Of a stretch of DNA of 9,181 bases, positions 6,535 through 9,181 are shown one piece after another. The stretch covers positions 1 to 9,181 of the forward strand of contig JACDBS010000204.1 in the NCBI GenBank assembly GCA_013694795.1, written 5' to 3'. This DNA is from Chloroflexota bacterium (lineage in GTDB: Bacteria > Chloroflexota > Limnocylindria > QHBO01). Position numbers and translations under genes: made by a program. A model generated the notes under the pieces. That model was not told the DNA's origin. It made no database searches and saw nothing but the letters and a program-made list of their open reading frames with translations. Each line of letters begins with the position of its first letter. Within the stretch, counting starts at the first letter, position 1.

Positions 6535-6564
6535 GGCCACCTGGCCGATCACGGACGGGTGGCC
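6535..6564 (-). promoter_or_regulatory. infC leader inverted repeat
   Basis: A perfect 7-bp inverted repeat (GGCCACC / GGTGGCC, 6558-6564 and 6535-6541) with a 16-nt loop lies in the short infC leader, just before the Shine-Dalgarno. A second, mutually exclusive pairing inside it uses the palindrome GGCCAGGTGGCC. Leaders of infC-rpmI-rplT operons are often regulated by L20, but I cannot match this to a known L20-leader model. Confidence 0.35.
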
Positions 6565-6590
6565 CTGCAACGTACGCGAATTGCCGCCGG

Positions 6591-6620
6591 ATGATACACC
6601 GATTCTGAACGGGTGGTCAA
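6591..6620 (-). promoter_or_regulatory. Sigma70-type promoter for infC-rpmI-rplT
   Basis: On the minus strand a TTGACC -35 box (6615-6620) is separated by 18 bp from a TATCAT -10 box (6591-6596). Each matches the consensus in five of six positions. It starts 10 bp after the stop of the VOC gene, and transcription would begin near 6584, giving a leader of roughly 70 nt before the infC CTG. This is the best promoter in the window and suggests that infC is transcribed independently of thrS. Confidence 0.65.
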
Positions 6621-6629
6621 CGAGGTGAG

Positions 6630-6995
6630 CTAGCGCGGGTAGTCGAAGAAAACCGCCACCTGGCGGCCGTCGGGATCGGCCAGGCGGAAGCTGCGAGTTC
6701 CCTCCCACCGGTCGCCCGATGGTGGCGCCGCCAGGGCAAAGCCGCGCCGTCCGAGCTCTTGCGCCCAGGCGTCCACCTCCGACGCCGTGTCGACCTTGAA
6801 GCCGATCTGCATACCGTCGCGGGTGGGCCGCTCGCCACGCCGGAAGCTGAGCTCGAAGCCGCCCAATTCGAGGTCCACGCCGGCGGGGTCGCCCGCCATC
6901 CTTCGGAAGCCGAAGGCGGATTCGTAGAACTCAGCAACACGCGATGGATCGGTCGACAGCAGGGCGAGCTGGCCGATGCCGCGCATCTTCCTCAT
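6630..6995 (-). CDS. VOC (glyoxalase/bleomycin-resistance fold) protein, metal ligands lost
   Basis: A 121-residue protein with the two beta-alpha-beta-beta-beta modules of the vicinal oxygen chelate superfamily. Module one runs from GIGQLALLSTDPSRVAEFYESAFGF to about residue 52; module two contains MQIGFKVDTASEVDAWAQELGRRGF and ends SFRLADPDGRQVAVFFDYPR. Metal-dependent members usually have His in the first strand and Glu in the last (DPDGNxIEL). Here these positions are Gln9 and Ala114, and the second-module strand has Gln63 where His or Gln is common. A metal-dependent glyoxalase or dioxygenase activity is therefore doubtful. The protein could bind a small molecule or be an uncharacterised member; no substrate can be assigned. 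The start is ATG at 6995, with ATG 6986 possible. No clear Shine-Dalgarno is seen. The gene separates thrS from infC, which are usually adjacent, and is flanked by a palindrome-rich block on one side and the infC promoter on the other. Confidence 0.8.
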   Translation of the reverse strand: MRKMRGIGQLALLSTDPSRVAEFYESAFGFRRMAGDPAGVDLELGGFELSFRRGERPTRDGMQIGFKVDTASEVDAWAQELGRRGFALAAPPSGDRWEGTRSFRLADPDGRQVAVFFDYPR

Positions 6996-7001
6996 GACGG
7001 C

Positions 7002-7131
7002 TGACCCGTGGCGCGGGTCAACGCGCGGTGGAGGGACCCAATTCGGGGGCCTCCACCGTCATCTGACCCGTAGGGCGAGCGAAACGCAGGAGAAACGCCG
7101 CTCCACCGGCGTTTGACCCGTGCCACGGGTC
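7002..7131. repeat. Array of inverted and direct repeats between thrS and the VOC gene
   Basis: The 154-bp gap is almost entirely repeats. TGACCCGT occurs three times (7002, 7064, 7114). Two copies of TGACCCGTG-N3-CGGGTC (7002-7019, 7114-7131) match at 16 of 18 positions and each folds into a 7-bp hairpin. A composite unit CTCCACCG-N5-TGACCCGT occurs at 7051-7071 and again exactly 50 bp on at 7101-7121 (18 of 21 identical). A 9-bp inverted repeat CGGTGGAGG / CCTCCACCG spans 7026-7058 with further CCC/GGG pairing inside. An 8-bp one, AAACGCCG / CGGCGTTT, spans 7093-7114. This resembles a REP/BIME-type extragenic palindromic element or stacked terminators. Confidence 0.7.
7093..7131 (-). terminator. 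Tandem hairpins after thrS, possible terminator
   Basis: Two adjoining perfect hairpins start 18 bp after the thrS stop on the minus strand. The first is GACCCGT-GGC-ACGGGTC (7115-7131). The second is AAACGCCG with a 6-nt loop and CGGCGTTT (7093-7114), which ends in TTTCTCC. The short T-run makes this terminator-like but weak. The same arms belong to the repeat array. Confidence 0.4.
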
Positions 7132-7149
7132 GCGACGCCGCGACAGGGT

Positions 7150-8955
7150 TCATTCGGCGACGACGACGGGCCACATCTCGCGCGAGGCGTTGCGACCAAC
7201 CAGGTCGGCCACGAACTCGTCGATCGCCACGCCTTGGCTCGACTCGCCCGTGCGCAGGCGCGGCGAAACGGCTCCCGCTTCCGCGTCCCGATCCCCGACG
7301 ACCACCATGACCGGGATCTTCTGCTCCTGCGCATCGCGCAGCTTGAGCTGCATGCGCTCCGAGCGATCATCGACCTCGGCCCGAAGGCCCGCATCGGCCA
7401 CGGCGGCTCGCACCGTCTCGGCGTAGTCGAGGTGACGGTCCGCGATGGGCACGATCATGACCTGGACCGGGGCCAGCCACAACGGGAAGGCGCCGGTGTA
7501 GTGTTCGGTGATGATGCCGATGAACCGCTCGAACGACCCGTAGATGGCATAGTGGATGACGACCGGGCGCCCGAATCCGCCATCGGCGGATCGGTATTCG
7601 AGGTCGAAGCGCTGCGGGAGCTGGTAGTCGGCCTGGATGGTGGCCATCTGCCACTCACGCCCCAGCGCATCCTCGATGAAGATGTCTATCTTGGGCGCGT
7701 AGAACGCCCCGCCCCCCTCATCGAGGGTGTAGGGCATGCCGTCCTCCTCCAGCCGATCCCGAAGTCGCGCCTCCGCCCGCTCCCAGAACTCGTCCGACCC
7801 TAACCGCGTCTCCGGTCGCGTGGCCAGCTTGGCGCGCGGCTCGAAGCCGAAGGGCGCGTACTGCTTGCGCACGAGCGAGAGCGCCAGCCGAATCTCGTCG
7901 TCGACCTGGTCGTCGCGGCAGAAGACGTGAGAGTCGTCCTGGGTCAGCTGGCGCACGCGGAACATGCCGGCCAGGACGCCGGTTCGCTCCTTGCGGAACA
8001 GGACCGAGTAATCGGCGAAGCGCATCGGCAGCTCGCGGTAGGAGTGCGAGCGCGTCTTGTAGATCAGGATCTCCTCCGGGCAGTTCATGGGCTTGAGCCC
8101 GGAGACGTGATCGTGGTCGTCGACGACGAACATGTTGTCCTGGTAGTTGGCCCAGTGGCCCGACGTCTCCCACAGCTCCTTGCGCACCAGGCTCGGGGTG
8201 CGGACCTCGTCAAAGCCGGCCTCCAGCCGCACCTGACGTGACCACGCCTCGAGGGCCCGCCACAGCGCCATGCCGCGCGGGTGGAGGAAGGGCGCGGCCG
8301 GCGACTCGGGATGGAACGTGAAGAGATCGAGCTCACGACCGAGCTTGCGATGATCGCGCTTCTTGGCCTCTTCGAGGCGCCACAGGTGCTTGTCGAGATC
8401 CTCGACGGTGTCCCAGGCGGTGCCGTAGATGCGCTGAAGCATCGGGCGCTTCTCGTCGCCGCGCCAGTAGGCGCCGGCGCTGTTCAGCAGCTTGAAGGCG
8501 CCGAGCTCCTTGGTGGACGCCACGTGCCCGCCTCGGCAAAGATCCTCGAAGTCACCGTGCCGATAGAAGGTGACCGTGTCGCCTTCCGACTCGGGTAGAT
8601 CGTTGACGATCTCGACCTTGAAAGGCTGGCCGCGACGGTTGAGGAGCTCGATGGCTTCCGCACGCGGAAGGTCCTGCGAGAGCTCGAAGCTCAGGTCGGC
8701 CGCCTGCTGCTCGCGCATCTTGGCCTCGATCTGCTCGAGATCGGCTGGCGTGAGCGGCCGGGGCAGGTCGAAGTCGTAGTAGAAGCCGTCCTTGATGGCC
8801 GGACCGATGCCCAGCTTCGCCTCCGGAAACAGCTCCGCCACGGCCGCGGCCATCATGTGCGCCGCGCTGTGGCGCATGGCGGCGAGGTGGTCCTGGGTTC
8901 CCGAGGCCAGGGCCGCGGCCGCGTCCTGGGCGATCTCGTCAGGGTCGATTGCCAT
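7150..8955 (-). CDS. thrS: Threonine--tRNA ligase lacking the TGS domain
   Basis: ThrRS charges tRNA(Thr) and edits Ser-tRNA(Thr). From the ATG at 8955 it has 601 residues (613 from a GTG at 8991), against about 640 for E. coli. The N-terminal TGS domain is missing, and no room exists for it because the permease gene ends at 9016. The editing domain is complete: HSAAH (His29, His33) and CRGGH (Cys140, His144). The class II core shows PMNCP (Cys292), motif 2 LFRKERTG (Arg321) with RVRQLTQDDSH (His343), and VIHYAIYGSFERFIGIITE (His468, motif 3 Arg477). The three zinc ligands Cys-His-His are therefore all present. The anticodon-binding domain spans about 495-595 (APVQVMIVPIAD...). ATG 8955 is preferred because the residues before it look non-conserved, but neither start has a convincing Shine-Dalgarno. 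No T-box leader precedes it. Confidence 0.96.
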   Translation of the reverse strand: MAIDPDEIAQDAAAALASGTQDHLAAMRHSAAHMMAAAVAELFPEAKLGIGPAIKDGFYYDFDLPRPLTPADLEQIEAKMREQQAADLSFELSQDLPRAEAIELLNRRGQPFKVEIVNDLPESEGDTVTFYRHGDFEDLCRGGHVASTKELGAFKLLNSAGAYWRGDEKRPMLQRIYGTAWDTVEDLDKHLWRLEEAKKRDHRKLGRELDLFTFHPESPAAPFLHPRGMALWRALEAWSRQVRLEAGFDEVRTPSLVRKELWETSGHWANYQDNMFVVDDHDHVSGLKPMNCPEEILIYKTRSHSYRELPMRFADYSVLFRKERTGVLAGMFRVRQLTQDDSHVFCRDDQVDDEIRLALSLVRKQYAPFGFEPRAKLATRPETRLGSDEFWERAEARLRDRLEEDGMPYTLDEGGGAFYAPKIDIFIEDALGREWQMATIQADYQLPQRFDLEYRSADGGFGRPVVIHYAIYGSFERFIGIITEHYTGAFPLWLAPVQVMIVPIADRHLDYAETVRAAVADAGLRAEVDDRSERMQLKLRDAQEQKIPVMVVVGDRDAEAGAVSPRLRTGESSQGVAIDEFVADLVGRNASREMWPVVVAE

Positions 8956-8975
8956 GCGCCGAAGGGTAGCGCCTC

Positions 8976-9014
8976 GCACGTGCAACCGCACCGCGCAGAG
9001 GTGCCCCGTACGGG
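8976..9014. other. Clustered palindromes in the permease-thrS gap
   Basis: The 60 bp between the permease stop and the thrS ATG contain the 10-bp palindrome CCCGTACGGG (9005-9014), the hairpin GTGC-AACC-GCAC (8980-8991) and the overlapping palindrome GCACGTGC (8976-8983). There is no T-run and no recognisable promoter. They might act in ending the permease message or in thrS translation, or be chance in GC-rich DNA. Confidence 0.25.
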
Positions 9015-9015
9015 C

Positions 9016-9181
9016 TCAGTACCGGACGCGTGGATCCACGACCGCGATGACGACATCAACGAGCAGGTTCGCGATGACGATGCAGAACGTTCCGAACAGC
9101 ACCGTGCCCATGATCAACGGCACATCCGTGTTCGTGATCGAGTCGACCGCCAGCTTTCCGACCCCCGGCCAACTGAACACC
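9016..9181 (-). CDS. Oligopeptide/dipeptide-type ABC transporter permease, C-terminal end (cut by window edge)
   Basis: The last 54 codons and the stop of a permease that runs off the right edge. The translation VFSWPGVGKLAVDSITNTDV, then a hydrophobic segment (about 21-48 of the fragment) and the terminal DPRVRY, match the C-terminus of the DppB/OppB subfamily of binding-protein-dependent permeases (FxxPGLGxLxxxAIxxRDxPxxxG...NLxVDxxYxxxDPRIR). Such proteins form one half of the inner-membrane channel that imports peptides, nickel or sugars with an OppC-type partner. The substrate cannot be told from this piece. An oppC-like gene would be expected next, but thrS follows instead, so this permease is probably the last gene of its operon or its partner lies upstream. 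Confidence 0.9.
   Translation of the reverse strand, partial: VFSWPGVGKLAVDSITNTDVPLIMGTVLFGTFCIVIANLLVDVVIAVVDPRVRY

Noticed and set aside
6481..6708. 75-codon minus-strand frame overlapping the infC start and the VOC end
   Set aside because: It overlaps both the infC leader and the VOC stop, is Gly/Arg/Pro-rich without any family signature, and conflicts with the promoter there.
7002..7131. CRISPR array
   Set aside because: The repeated words are only 8-21 bp, unevenly spaced, mostly palindromic, and no spacer-like regular units exist.

Overview
The window is chromosomal DNA from a high-GC bacterium. Every gene I can support lies on the minus strand, so in the direction of transcription the window is read from its right end to its left. 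The order is: end of an oligopeptide/dipeptide-type ABC permease – thrS – small VOC (glyoxalase-fold) protein – infC – rpmI – rplT – pheS – pheT – cvpA-like – 3-methyladenine DNA glycosylase (MPG/AAG family) – start of mutS2. The thrS-infC-rpmI-rplT-pheST-cvpA-mutS2 order is a widely conserved bacterial arrangement. High GC, a MutS2, the cysteine-bearing insert in PheS and a ThrRS without TGS domain suggest a Terrabacteria lineage such as Chloroflexota rather than a proteobacterium. That placement is inference and weak.

Right end (7150-9181): the last 54 codons of the permease are followed after only 60 bp by thrS. This ThrRS has complete editing and catalytic domains but no N-terminal TGS domain. 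Middle (6512-7149): a 154-bp intergenic block packed with perfect inverted repeats and repeated TGACCCGT words precedes a small VOC protein that has lost the usual metal ligands. A good sigma70-type promoter and a short leader then lead into infC.

Core (3867-6511): infC, rpmI and rplT are tightly packed. infC appears to start at a CTG codon behind a strong Shine-Dalgarno, which fits the known habit of infC to use rare start codons for autoregulation by IF3. A 339-bp non-coding gap with hairpins and a G-quadruplex motif separates rplT from pheS. pheS and pheT are 2 bp apart and encode the two subunits of PheRS.

Left end (1-3864): pheT is followed by a CvpA-family membrane protein, then an alkyl-base DNA glycosylase whose start overlaps the cvpA stop (GTGA), then mutS2, whose start overlaps the glycosylase gene by 26 bp. 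Together the genes cover aminoacyl-tRNA supply (Thr, Phe), initiation, ribosomal proteins L35/L20, and base damage and ribosome/DNA quality control. I see no defence system, CRISPR array, insertion sequence, tRNA or rRNA. The points most worth a second look are regulatory or domain-level: the infC CTG start, the TGS-less ThrRS, the palindrome array and the G4 motif before pheS.
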